The position numbers were made by a program, and so were the translations under genes. This document shows, piece by piece, positions 17,250 through 26,320 of a stretch of DNA of 64,000 nt. How positions within the stretch are numbered: position 1 is the first letter of the stretch; every line of letters starts with the position of its first letter. A model generated the notes under the pieces. It made no database searches. It saw only the letters and a list, made by a program, of their open reading frames with translations, and had not been told where the DNA came from. Source of the DNA: Synergistaceae bacterium (GTDB lineage: Bacteria; Synergistota; Synergistia; Synergistales; Aminobacteriaceae); assembly GCA_017540085.1 (NCBI GenBank), contig JAFYBQ010000037.1:124001-188000 (forward strand), read 5' to 3'.

Positions 17250-18662
17250 CTAGCCCTTCAGAAATTCCTGCTGACTGTAGGATTTCCCCTCGTTGTATTC
17301 TCGCAGGAGTCTGGCTACCTTGTTGCTTAGGAATAATATTGCGATAAGGTTCGGGATTACCATTATTCCGTTGAAGAAGTCAGAAAGCTCCCAGACGAGA
17401 TCGATTTTCAGGACGCTTCCCACGAATATGAACGCCATCACAAGAAGCTGATACGGCAATAACGCTTTGGCCCCGAAAAGATAGCGTATATTCGTCTCGC
17501 CGAAATAGTACCAGCCTATGACAGTCGAGAACGCAAAGAACAATAAGCACACCGCAATGAATGAATATCCGTATGAGCCGAGGAAGTGTTCAGAGAATGC
17601 CGCCTGCACTAGCGATATTCCCCGGAGATTCGCGCCGCCTTCAACAAAATTCTTGTCGAGGACTCCCGAACTCATTACCGCAAACACTGTGATGTTCAGA
17701 ACGACAAACGTATCAATGAACACCGCGATGATTCCGAGTACGCCCTGTTCAACGGGATGAGAGACATTCGCGACCGCGTGAGCGTGAGGAGTCGATCCCA
17801 TTCCGGCCTCGTTCGAGAAGAGTCCCCGTGCGATTCCGTAGCGCGCCGCCTGTGAGACTGCGACTCCGGCCATGCCTCCCCAGACAGCTTTGGGAGCGAA
17901 TGCACACGAGAATATTTCACCGAATACCGCCGGGAGATGATGGAAGTTGATGACGATTAACGCGAGTCCCACAGCAACATACAGAATGGCCATCAGCGGC
18001 ACAAGTTTTTCTGTTACTGAGGCTATGCGCTTGACCCCTCCGATGAATATCAATCCCGCAACGACTGCAAGGACTCCCCCGATAATCTTTGTGTCAATAC
18101 CGAATGCGCCATTGAAAGCATCACTTATTGAATTAGCCTGCACCATATTGCCCATGAAGCCGAGTGCTAATATTATAGAGACGGCGAAAAAGCCCGCGAG
18201 GAATTTCGCGAAAGGATTATTGCCCAATCCCCGCGAAATGTAATACGCAGGCCCGCCGACAATTTGCCCTGTCTCGTCTCTTTCCCTGTACAACTGAGCG
18301 AGGCAGGCTTCAGCGAAATTCGTGGCCATTCCGAAAAAAGCCGCAACCCACATCCAGAAGATTGCGCCCGGTCCGCCCGACACAAGAGCAGTCATAGCCC
18401 CGGCAAGATTGCCCGTTCCCACCTGAGCCGCGATTGCCGTCGCAAGTGCCTGGAATGATGTCATCCCGTGCGACCCGGCAGCCTCTCCGAAGAATGAGAA
18501 GTTGCCGAACAATTTCCGGCAGGCTGTCCCGAATTTTGTGATCTGGACGAAACCAAGCCGGAGCGTGAAATACAAGCCCGTTCCGCACAATAACGGAATG
18601 AGGAAACTTGTACCCCAGAGAAAGCCGTTAGCGTCTGATACGATTCTTAACAGCTCATCCAT
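17250..18662 (-). CDS. Alanine/glycine:cation symporter (AGCS family)
   Basis: Na+- or H+-coupled uptake of glycine or alanine across the inner membrane. The 470-residue protein has about ten hydrophobic segments and family motifs: FQALATAIAAQVGTGNLAGA, GGPGAIFWMWVAAFFGMATNFAE, GGPAYYISRGLG, and IARGLFSNEAGMGSTPHAHA. Its place directly upstream of the glycine-riboswitch operon suggests that it feeds glycine to glycine reductase. It has its own leader (AATATATTCACAGGGAGG before the ATG) and its own terminator, and no riboswitch of its own is visible. Confidence 0.93.
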   Translation of the reverse strand: MDELLRIVSDANGFLWGTSFLIPLLCGTGLYFTLRLGFVQITKFGTACRKLFGNFSFFGEAAGSHGMTSFQALATAIAAQVGTGNLAGAMTALVSGGPGAIFWMWVAAFFGMATNFAEACLAQLYRERDETGQIVGGPAYYISRGLGNNPFAKFLAGFFAVSIILALGFMGNMVQANSISDAFNGAFGIDTKIIGGVLAVVAGLIFIGGVKRIASVTEKLVPLMAILYVAVGLALIVINFHHLPAVFGEIFSCAFAPKAVWGGMAGVAVSQAARYGIARGLFSNEAGMGSTPHAHAVANVSHPVEQGVLGIIAVFIDTFVVLNITVFAVMSSGVLDKNFVEGGANLRGISLVQAAFSEHFLGSYGYSFIAVCLLFFAFSTVIGWYYFGETNIRYLFGAKALLPYQLLVMAFIFVGSVLKIDLVWELSDFFNGIMVIPNLIAILFLSNKVARLLREYNEGKSYSQQEFLKG

Positions 18663-18715
18663 AATGAAAATAACCTCCCTGTGAATATATTTTTGATGAT
18701 TGAAAAATTAAGACA

Positions 18716-18758
18716 ATAAAAACAGGCTCAGGAAAAATTTTCGTTCTCCCAAGCCTGT
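18716..18758 (-). terminator. Terminator after the dus/TSCPD operon
   Basis: Minus-strand ACAGGCT (18758-18752) pairs with AGCCTGT (18728-18722), followed by TTTTTATT. Confidence 0.75.
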
Positions 18759-18856
18759 ATTGCTCACAATATTTTCTGCGTTATGACCGCACCGACACCC
18801 CGGCCGGATTTTTCTTTCGCGTCATATACGCTTCAACGTCATGAATTTTATTGTCC

Positions 18857-19174
18857 TCATGCTATGATTATAGCACGTTTCCTCCGCCTTTCTCCCGCCT
18901 TCACCGCTTCTGCTTCAAATATTTCTCTCTGCTGTTCTCTGCGCTCTATCGTATGCTGTTCTATTTCCTTCTTCTGACGGGCTTTCTTCCTCAGCTCCGC
19001 CGCCTGTCTCATGGACTCGTTGTGCGCGTCTATCGTCTTCATTAATGCGTCATGCCTGCTTGCCTCTGCTGCCTCGTAAAACTCTTCTGCCTCCTCTTGC
19101 GTCTCAGGGATTCGGCCTTCATATTTCGGTGGGAGATTGTCCCATATGCTTGTGTAGCGGGTATCTATCTTCAT
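18857..19174 (-). CDS. Small highly charged protein, function unknown
   Basis: A 105-residue protein not recognised from any family. From about residue 20 it is rich in Glu, Arg, Lys and Gln (TQEEAEEFYEAAEASR, RKKARQKKEIEQHTIERREQ) and is predicted to be a long helix or coiled coil. The ATG (19174) overlaps the stop of the TSCPD gene as ATGA, which supports translation as the third gene after dus. An upstream extension to 19261 is possible but would overlap the preceding gene. The name given here is description only. Confidence 0.6.
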   Translation of the reverse strand: MKIDTRYTSIWDNLPPKYEGRIPETQEEAEEFYEAAEASRHDALMKTIDAHNESMRQAAELRKKARQKKEIEQHTIERREQQREIFEAEAVKAGERRRKRAIIIA

Positions 19175-19446
19175 GAGGCTATCCTGTGTTCGCTGAGACC
19201 GATTGCCTGCTCGATGGCTTGGGCTAACTGGTCGGCGCATGATGTCATACGATGCCCGCATGTGTTCCCCCGGAGGATTTCCGCTGTAAGTGCCGCGTCT
19301 GAACCCTCAACGAGTTTGGCGATGGCCTTCAAATTTCCATTGCACCCTCCGAGAAAGTTAAGGCTGTAGATTCTCCCGTCCTCAATGTCAAACGTTATCA
19401 GTTTCGCGCAGACTCCCTCAGTCTGAAATTCATAGTGTTCTCTCAT
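19171..19446 (-). CDS. TSCPD / four-cysteine domain protein (TIGR03905-like)
   Basis: A 91-residue protein with four cysteines (13, 35, 63 and 70) in the contexts EGVCAKLI, FLGGCNGNLKAIAKLVEG and NTCGHRMTSCADQLAQAI. This matches the stand-alone TSCPD family related to the C-terminal zinc-type domain of class II ribonucleotide reductases. No biochemical role is established for the stand-alone form. Its start overlaps the dus stop by four bases and its stop overlaps the next start, so three genes are translationally coupled. Confidence 0.82.
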   Translation of the reverse strand: MREHYEFQTEGVCAKLITFDIEDGRIYSLNFLGGCNGNLKAIAKLVEGSDAALTAEILRGNTCGHRMTSCADQLAQAIEQAIGLSEHRIAS

Positions 19447-20375
19447 TCCGTTACAATTCCTTTCTGCAATATGCTTGTTATCTCGTCAAGTGTTGCTGAT
19501 GTCATAGCTTTCTGTCTCAGTTCCGCCGAGCCTCGCTCATTCCGCAGAATGCTCCCGGCAAATCGTTTCATGAGTACAACCGCTTTGTGTTCACCTGAAA
19601 TTTCGTACATATCACGTGCGAATTTTAACAGCTCCGAAATTTTTTCATCACGAGTCCTGAATTGCCCGCTCCATTCCTCAAACATAAACGGATTTCCGAA
19701 CGCCCCCCGCGCTATCATTACCCCGGCACAGCCCATCGATAAATATTCCTCAATGTCATTCACTGACCGAACATCACCGCTTGCGCTTATCATTCCGGGA
19801 AATTCGGCGCAAGATTGAGAGATTATACTCCTGTCCGCAATACCCTCGTAACGCTGTGAAGGTGTACGGCCATGTATGCAGACATTATCAGCCCCCGCAG
19901 AAATTATCACGTCAGCAAAACGCAATGTATCATCGTCATCATCAAGCCGTCTCATTTTCACCCACACAGGAAGGCCGAGAGTCTTCAATCCTTTCACCAT
20001 ATCCGCGGCGAGTCCGGGCTTTTTGAGAATCGCAGAGCCGCAGCCGTTCTTTGTGATCTTCGGCATAGGGCAGGCCATGTTGATTCCGAACGCCGAGAAT
20101 TTAGCGCAGTGTTTCATGACGGCTTCACCGCCGGAAACGAGGACTCCCGCGTCATTCGCGAATAACTGAACGACTAACGGCCCTTCACGTTCTGAGGACG
20201 CTAACATGTCGAAAGTTTTTGCGTTGTCCCGGACTAATCCCGCGCATGAAATCATCTCCGTGTGAGTCAGGGAAGCTCCGTGAGAAGCGAAAAATTCACG
20301 CACAGGAAGAGTCGTTACGCCCGCAAGAGGTGCAAGAAACAATTTCCCCGCTAAATCGAGTCCGCCAATCCTCAA
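19443..20375 (-). CDS. dus: tRNA-dihydrouridine synthase
   Basis: FMN enzyme reducing uridine to dihydrouridine in tRNA. The 310 residues have the TIM-barrel landmarks LAPLAGVTTLPVREF, VQLFANDA, INMACPMPKITKNGCGSAIL (with the catalytic Cys), VKMRRL, CIHGRTPSQRYEG and VMIARGAFGNP. These resemble the DusB group, but the paralogue cannot be fixed. It sits one base downstream of coaX and is coupled to the TSCPD gene by ATGA. Confidence 0.93.
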   Translation of the reverse strand: MRIGGLDLAGKLFLAPLAGVTTLPVREFFASHGASLTHTEMISCAGLVRDNAKTFDMLASSEREGPLVVQLFANDAGVLVSGGEAVMKHCAKFSAFGINMACPMPKITKNGCGSAILKKPGLAADMVKGLKTLGLPVWVKMRRLDDDDDTLRFADVIISAGADNVCIHGRTPSQRYEGIADRSIISQSCAEFPGMISASGDVRSVNDIEEYLSMGCAGVMIARGAFGNPFMFEEWSGQFRTRDEKISELLKFARDMYEISGEHKAVVLMKRFAGSILRNERGSAELRQKAMTSATLDEITSILQKGIVTE

Positions 20376-21143
20376 TTAACCGTTCACCCGCTCAAATATC
20401 ATCTTCAAGCCCTCAAGAGTCAGCCACTTGTCGACAATATCAATACGCCGCGAGAGCCTCGACATAAATCCAGCATGGCCGCCAGTCGCCACAACCTTTG
20501 CGCCCTTCATGCCCGGCTCATCGTGAATCATGTCTATGATTCTGTCAGTGAGTCCGGCGTTCCCGAAAAGAATCCCCGACTGTATAGCCTCTTCCGTTGA
20601 ACGCCCTATGACGCTTTCGGGGATGTTCAGTGCTACCTGCGGGAGTTTTGCGGCCTTCGAGAATAGCGCGGAGATTCCCGAATTTAGGCCGGGGGCGATC
20701 GCTCCTCCCATGTATTCGCCGGAGGGTGAAACAACATCGAACGTTATCGCGGTGCCATAGTCAGCAACAATTAACGGCTGTCCGTATTTCTCGCGGCCTG
20801 CGACTGCGTTCACGATTCTGTCTGCTCCTACCTCGCGGGGATTACAGCACAAAATATTCATGCCCGTGTCTGTCATCCCGTTCACCTGAAGAGGAACAAC
20901 CGCAAAATATTTCTTGATGGCCTCGATTATCGGTATGTCGAGAGACGGTACTACGCTCGCGAATGCCGCGCCGTGAATGTCGGAAGGCTTGAGGCCCTTT
21001 GTGCTGATGAGATTCAGAAGGTACACGCCTAACTCATCATGAGTGCGTAAAGTCGATGAGAGTCGCCAGTGCGCTGTGAGATTTTCGCCGTCATAAATCC
21101 CCGCGGCTGTCGTTGTGTTTCCTGTGTCGATTACGAGTAACAA
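20376..21143 (-). CDS. coaX: Type III pantothenate kinase
   Basis: Phosphorylates pantothenate, the first step of CoA synthesis. The 255 residues show the ASKHA-fold features of CoaX: LLVIDTGNTTTAAGIYDG (phosphate 1 loop), NPREVGADRIVNAVAG, VADYGTAITFDVVSPSGEYMGGAIAPGL and VVATGGHAG. It needs a monovalent cation and is not feedback-inhibited by CoA, as known for the family. It is first in the coaX-dus-TSCPD-hypothetical cluster. Confidence 0.95.
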   Translation of the reverse strand: MLLVIDTGNTTTAAGIYDGENLTAHWRLSSTLRTHDELGVYLLNLISTKGLKPSDIHGAAFASVVPSLDIPIIEAIKKYFAVVPLQVNGMTDTGMNILCCNPREVGADRIVNAVAGREKYGQPLIVADYGTAITFDVVSPSGEYMGGAIAPGLNSGISALFSKAAKLPQVALNIPESVIGRSTEEAIQSGILFGNAGLTDRIIDMIHDEPGMKGAKVVATGGHAGFMSRLSRRIDIVDKWLTLEGLKMIFERVNG

Positions 21144-21170
21144 TTTTATTCACGCTCCGTTTTGTGTAGG

Positions 21171-21725
21171 TTACTTTATGCGTTTGAGGGCTTCTTTTGC
21201 GGAGTTTGCTATGTATTCGTTTTCTTGCTCTGCTGCTTTCTGATACCATTTGCGGGCTTCATGAAGATTTTTCGGTACACCGTTGCCGTTTTCGTACATA
21301 TACCCCAGATAGTATTGCGCCGAAGCATTCCCCTGTTCAGCGGCTTTGCGATACCATTTCAAGGCCTCCGCGTAATCCTGCTTCACGTAGTACATCGCCC
21401 CCAGATTGTTTTGTGCGACAGCTCTGCCCATTTCAGCAAGTTTCTTCACTTCATCAAATGGTAGCGAATTTATATCCTCAAACAGCATTCTCAATTTTCC
21501 CTGAAGATTCGCAACATCAATATTACCCTGCTTCATCTGTGTGAGAATTACCCCGCTGATTTCCCGCTCATATCCCGGCTCAATGTTCCCATATTCCACG
21601 CAGTTCACAGCCTCGTCCTTATCGCCCAGCGCGAAATACACTATCCCCGCAAAGAGATTACTCTGCCAATCTCCCGGAGCCGTATAATCCCTCAGCGTTT
21701 CAACAAACCCCCTAAGCTCATTCAC
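21171..21725 (-). CDS. Sel1/TPR-repeat protein, probably the C-terminal half of a split gene
   Basis: A 184-residue protein with two Sel1-like repeats (AQNNLGAMYYVKQDYAEALK and ASAQYYLGYMYENGNGVPKN segments), i.e. a helical solenoid for protein binding. The first 100 residues have TPR-like character. Its GTG start (21725) lies in the same reading frame as the upstream gene, with only a TAA and three codons between them, and it lacks its own signal peptide. Either it is translated by re-initiation (AAGGTG upstream) or it is the distal part of one gene interrupted by a nonsense codon. Confidence 0.65.
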   Translation of the reverse strand: MNELRGFVETLRDYTAPGDWQSNLFAGIVYFALGDKDEAVNCVEYGNIEPGYEREISGVILTQMKQGNIDVANLQGKLRMLFEDINSLPFDEVKKLAEMGRAVAQNNLGAMYYVKQDYAEALKWYRKAAEQGNASAQYYLGYMYENGNGVPKNLHEARKWYQKAAEQENEYIANSAKEALKRIK

Positions 21726-21734
21726 CTTATCACC

Positions 21735-22616
21735 TTAAGGCACTCCCTTTTCCGCAAGCTCACGTATTCTGTACTTCACGGCCTCAAGTTTGTACGGGTC
21801 ATAATTCAGCACTGGCCGCCAAACTTCATTGAACCTGTCGAAACACTTCCGGCATTCCTGAGAGTTTCCCGCCCTCATGGCCGAGTCAGCACGGAAAAAC
21901 CAATACGGCGGATACACCTTGAATTTTCGCTCAATGAAGGTCAGACGGCCTAAACGTTTTGCGGGGTCTTGTGCCTCCATTGCCGCGAGAAACTCACGTA
22001 TATTTTCCTGCGTGAGGCGGTATTCATTCGGGAGGTGATACTTGCTGATGAGTCCCCACGACAAATTGAGGAGGGTTGACTGGAGGCGGTTGCAGTCTTC
22101 AAGCTCCTGACGTGTGAGCTTCCACGACTCTGACGAAATTTCGCGGTGAATCTGCTCCTTTGAGGCTTGATAGTCATAGTAGCCAGTGCCGACAGATGAC
22201 GCAGCAGACACAATCATACTTGCTACCCAGCCCCACAACGAATCATTTTCCGGCGCACGAACATTCTCGAAGCCTTTTGACATTGAGCGGTAATATGCTT
22301 CCTGCTCGCGGTGCTTTTGACTCTCTTTGAGGCGTTTCAAGTCTTCCTGCCTGAGACGCTTTCCGCTGATGAACGATAAAAGCTCATCGAACAGACTCCG
22401 AATCTCCGGGTCGCCCTCAATGTTTCCGATTGCGAGTCGGTTGATGATGTTCTCGTACTCCCAATCAAGAACCGTCCTGTCCTGCGTTGTGAGTATCCTG
22501 TTGACCGATACGATAGCCATGTTCAGCGCAAGCATTGTGTGCTGAGGGTCATATTCCGCATGTGATGGTGAAGAGACGAAAATGACAGCGATAACCGCAA
22601 CAATAATTTTCCGCAT
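21735..22616 (-). CDS. Secreted helical protein of unknown function, probably N-terminal half of a split gene
   Basis: A 293-residue protein with signal peptide (MRKIIVAVIAVIFVSSPSHA) and then a mostly helical, charged sequence with one short hydrophobic stretch (LWGWVASMIVSAASSVGTG). The C-terminal 70 residues (WFFRADSAMRAGNSQECRKCFDRF) resemble tetratricopeptide helices. The frame ends in TAA at 21735-21737 and then stays open into the Sel1-repeat ORF. I do not recognise the family. If joined, the product would be a 481-residue exported TPR/Sel1 protein. Confidence 0.6.
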   Translation of the reverse strand: MRKIIVAVIAVIFVSSPSHAEYDPQHTMLALNMAIVSVNRILTTQDRTVLDWEYENIINRLAIGNIEGDPEIRSLFDELLSFISGKRLRQEDLKRLKESQKHREQEAYYRSMSKGFENVRAPENDSLWGWVASMIVSAASSVGTGYYDYQASKEQIHREISSESWKLTRQELEDCNRLQSTLLNLSWGLISKYHLPNEYRLTQENIREFLAAMEAQDPAKRLGRLTFIERKFKVYPPYWFFRADSAMRAGNSQECRKCFDRFNEVWRPVLNYDPYKLEAVKYRIRELAEKGVP

Positions 22617-22619
22617 GAT

Positions 22620-23891
22620 TTATTCCCCTTCCTCTTTCTGCGCGTTAATGCTTCCCGCTACGTAGCCCGTACTCCAGCAAACTTGAAGATTGAATCCCCC
22701 GGAAGGCCCGTTGAGGTCTAACACTTCTCCGGCAAAGTATAAATTATCACACAGCTTTGATTTCATTGTTGACGGGTCAATCTCCTTCAGGCTGACTCCT
22801 CCGCGAGTCGTTACGGCGTTCCCGAATCCCCACAGGCCGTTGACGTTCATGCGTATGTCCTTCAGCAATGTTACTGTGTCAAAAATTTCTTCCTCGCTCA
22901 TGTAGTCCGTAGGCTTCTCGGCGGGAACGTCTGACAGCTCAAGAAACAGTGATACCATTTTCGCGGGGACTAATGACCGAACAAGCCCGTAGAATTTCCC
23001 GTGCCCGGAATGTTTCGCGATGTCCCGTCTGATTCTCGCCGTCAAAATTTCGGGCGTTAATGTCGGTTTCATGTCGAGGGAGAATTGAAGCTCCGTGTCT
23101 GTTCCGTCTGTGCGTTTCTGCCAGTCGGGAATGAATCGGCTAATGTCCATTACGATTGGCCCGCTGACCCCGAAATTCGTGAACTCCATCTCCCCGAATC
23201 TTTCGGCGACATTTTTCCCGTCAGCAATGACTGTGAGTCGGACATTCCGCAGATCGCACCCGCTTGCGAGTTTCGGCCATGTCTCGCGGGTTCGGACTGG
23301 GACCAACGCGGGGTAAAGCGGCGTGATTGTGTGGCCTGCCTGCTGTGCGAAAGTGTATCCGTCTCCTGTTGACCCTGTTTTAGGGTACGACTTTCCCCCG
23401 GTGGCGATGATGTATTTGTCTGCGGTGTACTCGCTGTTTTCCGTGATGACAAAATCAACATGGCCGGAGCGAATCTTGAGGGCTTTAACGGGAGTAGAGC
23501 GCATTATTTTGACTCCGTTTTTCCGGCACTGCATGAGGAGGGAGTCTAATACGCGCTGGCTTCCTCCTTCTTTCGGGAAGATTCTTTTTCCGCGCTCCTC
23601 GACAAATTTCACTCCTATGTGGCTGAAATATTCGCGTGTCCTAAGAGGGCCGAACTTGCTGAAGGCTGAGTGCAGAAATTTACCGTTTTCCCCGTAATGT
23701 GATATGAATATGTCCATGTCTGACTCTGCGTTTGTGAAATTGCAGCGTCCTTTTCCCGACAGAAGCAATTTATTTCCGAGTGAGTGATTTTTTTCGAGGA
23801 TTGCGGCTATTTGTCCGAGTGATGACGAACGTATAGCCGCCATTAATCCCGCGGGGCCTCCGCCGATTATGAGAGTGTCGAAATGTTCCAT
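22620..23891 (-). CDS. HI0933/BaiN-family FAD-dependent oxidoreductase
   Basis: A flavoprotein of the widespread HI0933 family (often labelled aminoacetone oxidase family or BaiN); physiological substrate unknown. The 423 residues start with the dinucleotide-binding fold FDTLIIGGGPAGLMAA, followed by LLLSGKGRCNFTNAE, YIIATGGKSYPKTGSTGDGY, and the C-terminal FAGEVLDLNGPSGGFNLQ with WSTGYVAG, all characteristic. I chose ATG 23891; an in-frame extension to 23957 is possible but unconserved in character. TTATAC lies immediately upstream of the ATG with almost no leader, so the mRNA may be nearly leaderless. Confidence 0.9.
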   Translation of the reverse strand: MEHFDTLIIGGGPAGLMAAIRSSSLGQIAAILEKNHSLGNKLLLSGKGRCNFTNAESDMDIFISHYGENGKFLHSAFSKFGPLRTREYFSHIGVKFVEERGKRIFPKEGGSQRVLDSLLMQCRKNGVKIMRSTPVKALKIRSGHVDFVITENSEYTADKYIIATGGKSYPKTGSTGDGYTFAQQAGHTITPLYPALVPVRTRETWPKLASGCDLRNVRLTVIADGKNVAERFGEMEFTNFGVSGPIVMDISRFIPDWQKRTDGTDTELQFSLDMKPTLTPEILTARIRRDIAKHSGHGKFYGLVRSLVPAKMVSLFLELSDVPAEKPTDYMSEEEIFDTVTLLKDIRMNVNGLWGFGNAVTTRGGVSLKEIDPSTMKSKLCDNLYFAGEVLDLNGPSGGFNLQVCWSTGYVAGSINAQKEEGE

Positions 23892-23959
23892 GTATAATTG
23901 TCTGCTACGTAAAAAGTGTAATGATATGCTGTGTACACTCTTTCGAGTTTTCCTCATTC

Positions 23960-24160
23960 TTTCCGTAATTGTTACGGCATTTCCTGCCCTCGTTCGCGAT
24001 GTTTCCTGCTACTAGAGTTTGTACGGCAGTCCAGAGGCTTTGACTTCCCCCCTAGCCGAAGGTAGCCACATTTCTGTGGATTTTGTGATGCCTGTCCAGC
24101 ACCTGACATTACGCAGCAGATTAACCCTCCCTAATTCTTTTGTCAAGCGTGCCTTTCAGA
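23960..24160 (-). mobile_element. Possible decayed end of an IS200/IS605-type element
   Basis: The 420-base gap between the flavoprotein and tolC genes has no intact ORF. On the minus strand a broken frame reads GEVKASGLPYKL, two stops, then QETSRTRAGN, reminiscent of TnpB C-termini. The segment holds short perfect hairpins (CCACA/TGTGG at about 24069-24082 and CCGTAA/TTACGG at about 23968-23982), as seen at ends of such elements. No transposase core remains. This is a weak pattern match offered as the best explanation for the gap. Confidence 0.3.
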
Positions 24161-24256
24161 ACATTTTTCCTCACCGTTTCACTCTATTTGCCTATTTAGG
24201 TATTTCTCCTGAAGTTTTCTGATATTCTAGCATGGGCGATTCTGAGATAACCCGCA

Positions 24257-24285
24257 TTTACGCTCAATCCTCAATGTGTCATAAT
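24257..24285 (+). promoter_or_regulatory. Promoter of the tolC-like operon
   Basis: TTTACG (24257-24262) and CATAAT (24280-24285) are separated by 17 bases, with TGTG just before the -10. This is the best sigma-70-type promoter in the window. Confidence 0.6.
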
Positions 24286-24316
24286 AATTAGCAAAATATT
24301 TCATCATTCAGAAGGT

Positions 24317-25711
24317 GTGAAACTCATCGTGCGAATCCATCGTAATCAAAAATTTATCGGCGCGCTGATTCTGGGAGTCATGCTTATGATTCCTCATCCT
24401 TGTTCCGCGTCAGTCTCTATGACTCTGCCTCAGTACCTGCGCGAAATTCTCCTCAACAACCACACATTAAGGGCGGGCATGAAGAATATCGAGGCAAGTT
24501 ATTATTCCGTGCTTGCGTCAGTGGCGTACCAGCGTCCGACAACATCAGGGACATTCACAGGGGCATACACGACAAAGCAGACATCCGGGAACGCCTCGCA
24601 GGAGAATGTTTTTGCCGGGAACATCGGACTCCGTCTCACTCAGCGAATCGACATCAGCGGAAGCTACAAGCTCGACGAACAGCAGAATATACTGGGCTAC
24701 GAGGTGTCCCGCGCAAATTTCGACAACAACATTAACACCCTCATAGCTGCGGCTGAGGAAACATGGTGGAGTGCAGTGCTTGCCCGCGAGAACATGAAGC
24801 TACAGCATGAAATTTTGTTACAGCGTTCAGAGAATCACCGCGTTACAGTCGAGAAATACAATCAGGAGCTTGTCCCGAAACTTGACATCGTTCGCAGTGA
24901 AGCGCAGGTAGTAGCCGCTGAGACACTAGAGAAGACCGCCGAGACTACATACTTGAATCTCATCGCGGAATTGTCGCTCATGGCAGGAGGGCTTGACGTT
25001 GAGCCTGTCGACGAACAATTGAAGGTGCCGGAATTTGATGTAGCCCTTAATTTTGAGGACGCATTAGAATACCGCCCTGATGTCAGAGCCGCAAGACTCA
25101 ATCTCGAACGCGCCCGACTCGTGAAGAAGCTCACCGCTAAAGGAATGTCCCCGACTCTTGATTTCGCGTTCCAGTTCACACCGTGGTCAGACCCGGAGTC
25201 TTACGCCACGCCGAATAAATATCAGGCAGGAGCGTCCATCTCAATGAATTTTCCCATCACTGACGGAAAAGCCACAAAGTATAGAGTCCTCAACACTGAC
25301 CGCCTAATTCAGGCCGCAGAGTCAAGCCTAAGCGCACTGAAAGAACAAACGCGCCGGGACATAGCCGTAGCCATGAACAACTGGCGGAACGCCTCAGCCG
25401 CAGAGCATGACAAACAGCGTCAGGTAGAACGCGCAGAAGAGGAACTCAGAATCACGGAATTGATGTACGCCGAGGGAATGGGAGCGCAGATTGACCTGAT
25501 AAACGCTCAGACGGCGTACCAGTCTGTGAGAACGGAATATCTTGACGCGGTGAAAGATATGTATGTTGCTCTTGTGGCCATGCGGAAGGCTGTCGGGGAT
25601 TACTCGCCTGACGAAAATGGAGACTGGAGAGAAGCTCTTGAACGTTACGGCAAGGGGAATGATATTGTCGGCGAACTTGGACTCAAAAATCTGAGGACTA
25701 CCAAAAAATGA
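24317..25711 (+). CDS. TolC-family outer membrane efflux protein
   Basis: A 464-residue TolC/OEP protein: signal peptide ending CSA (about residue 31), then two repeats of long helices with beta segments (SGTFTGAYTTKQ, RIDISGSYKL, LDFAFQFTPWSD, AGASISMNFPI) and heptad-rich helices. TolC trimers form outer-membrane export ducts for tripartite pumps or type I secretion. No inner-membrane pump or adaptor is adjacent. The start is uncertain: GTG 24317 has an SD too close and GTG 24329 one rather far. The gene overlaps the next by four bases. Confidence 0.88.
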   Translation: MKLIVRIHRNQKFIGALILGVMLMIPHPCSASVSMTLPQYLREILLNNHTLRAGMKNIEASYYSVLASVAYQRPTTSGTFTGAYTTKQTSGNASQENVFAGNIGLRLTQRIDISGSYKLDEQQNILGYEVSRANFDNNINTLIAAAEETWWSAVLARENMKLQHEILLQRSENHRVTVEKYNQELVPKLDIVRSEAQVVAAETLEKTAETTYLNLIAELSLMAGGLDVEPVDEQLKVPEFDVALNFEDALEYRPDVRAARLNLERARLVKKLTAKGMSPTLDFAFQFTPWSDPESYATPNKYQAGASISMNFPITDGKATKYRVLNTDRLIQAAESSLSALKEQTRRDIAVAMNNWRNASAAEHDKQRQVERAEEELRITELMYAEGMGAQIDLINAQTAYQSVRTEYLDAVKDMYVALVAMRKAVGDYSPDENGDWREALERYGKGNDIVGELGLKNLRTTKK

Positions 25712-26316
25712 AGACGTATAAATTTATAGCCGCGGCATTAATATTTGTATTTCTCACGGGGTCATGCTCGGTTTTTCCGAGAGCAAAGAAGAAAAATACC
25801 GCCAAAGCTCCGCAGTCCCAGCCCGCAAAGACTCAGCCCCTGAAAGACCCCGGCGTGAAAGCCCGAAATATTTACGCCCTTTTCACGCAGAAAAATCCCA
25901 GGCTTGAGCCGTCAAGCGCGGGAAAATACGCCGAGTACGTCATAGAGGCCGCCGGAAAATTCGGGCAGGATCCCTACGTCATAGCCGCAATAATCGTCCA
26001 TGAGTCGACCGTCAACAACAAAGCCGTCTCAAAGGGAGGCGATTACGGGCTTATGCAGGTTCGGTGGAAAGTCCACGAGAAAGCCATAAAGCAGAGATTC
26101 CCGAAAGTGAAGCGGGCAAATGACATGTTTGACCCAAGAACTAATATAATGTTCGGGACTGAAATTTTTGCTGACGGAATGAAAAGATCCGGCAATGACA
26201 CCGGGAAGGGACTCCTGCGTTACAGTGCCGGGAACACAAAGCTGCGCGACAAAGTTCTTGCTACAGTGAAGGAGCTGCGCACGAAAGAGAACGCACAGAA
26301 AAAGAAGGGGAAATAG
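25708..26316 (+). CDS. Lytic transglycosylase-like lipoprotein (SLT domain)
   Basis: Predicted peptidoglycan-cleaving lipoprotein. Lipobox LTGSC near residue 20, then a Lys/Pro/Ala/Gln-rich linker (about 25-50) that could span the periplasm, then the Slt catalytic core: IIVHESTVNNKAVSKGGDYGLMQV with catalytic Glu (HES) and the GLMQ motif, and a late LRYSAGN. A basic tail (KKKGK) ends the protein. At 202 residues it is a compact transglycosylase. It lies between the tolC-like gene (ATGA overlap) and the Synergist-CTERM gene, so the three form an envelope operon. Confidence 0.87.
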   Translation: MKTYKFIAAALIFVFLTGSCSVFPRAKKKNTAKAPQSQPAKTQPLKDPGVKARNIYALFTQKNPRLEPSSAGKYAEYVIEAAGKFGQDPYVIAAIIVHESTVNNKAVSKGGDYGLMQVRWKVHEKAIKQRFPKVKRANDMFDPRTNIMFGTEIFADGMKRSGNDTGKGLLRYSAGNTKLRDKVLATVKELRTKENAQKKKGK

Positions 26317-26320
26317 TTTC

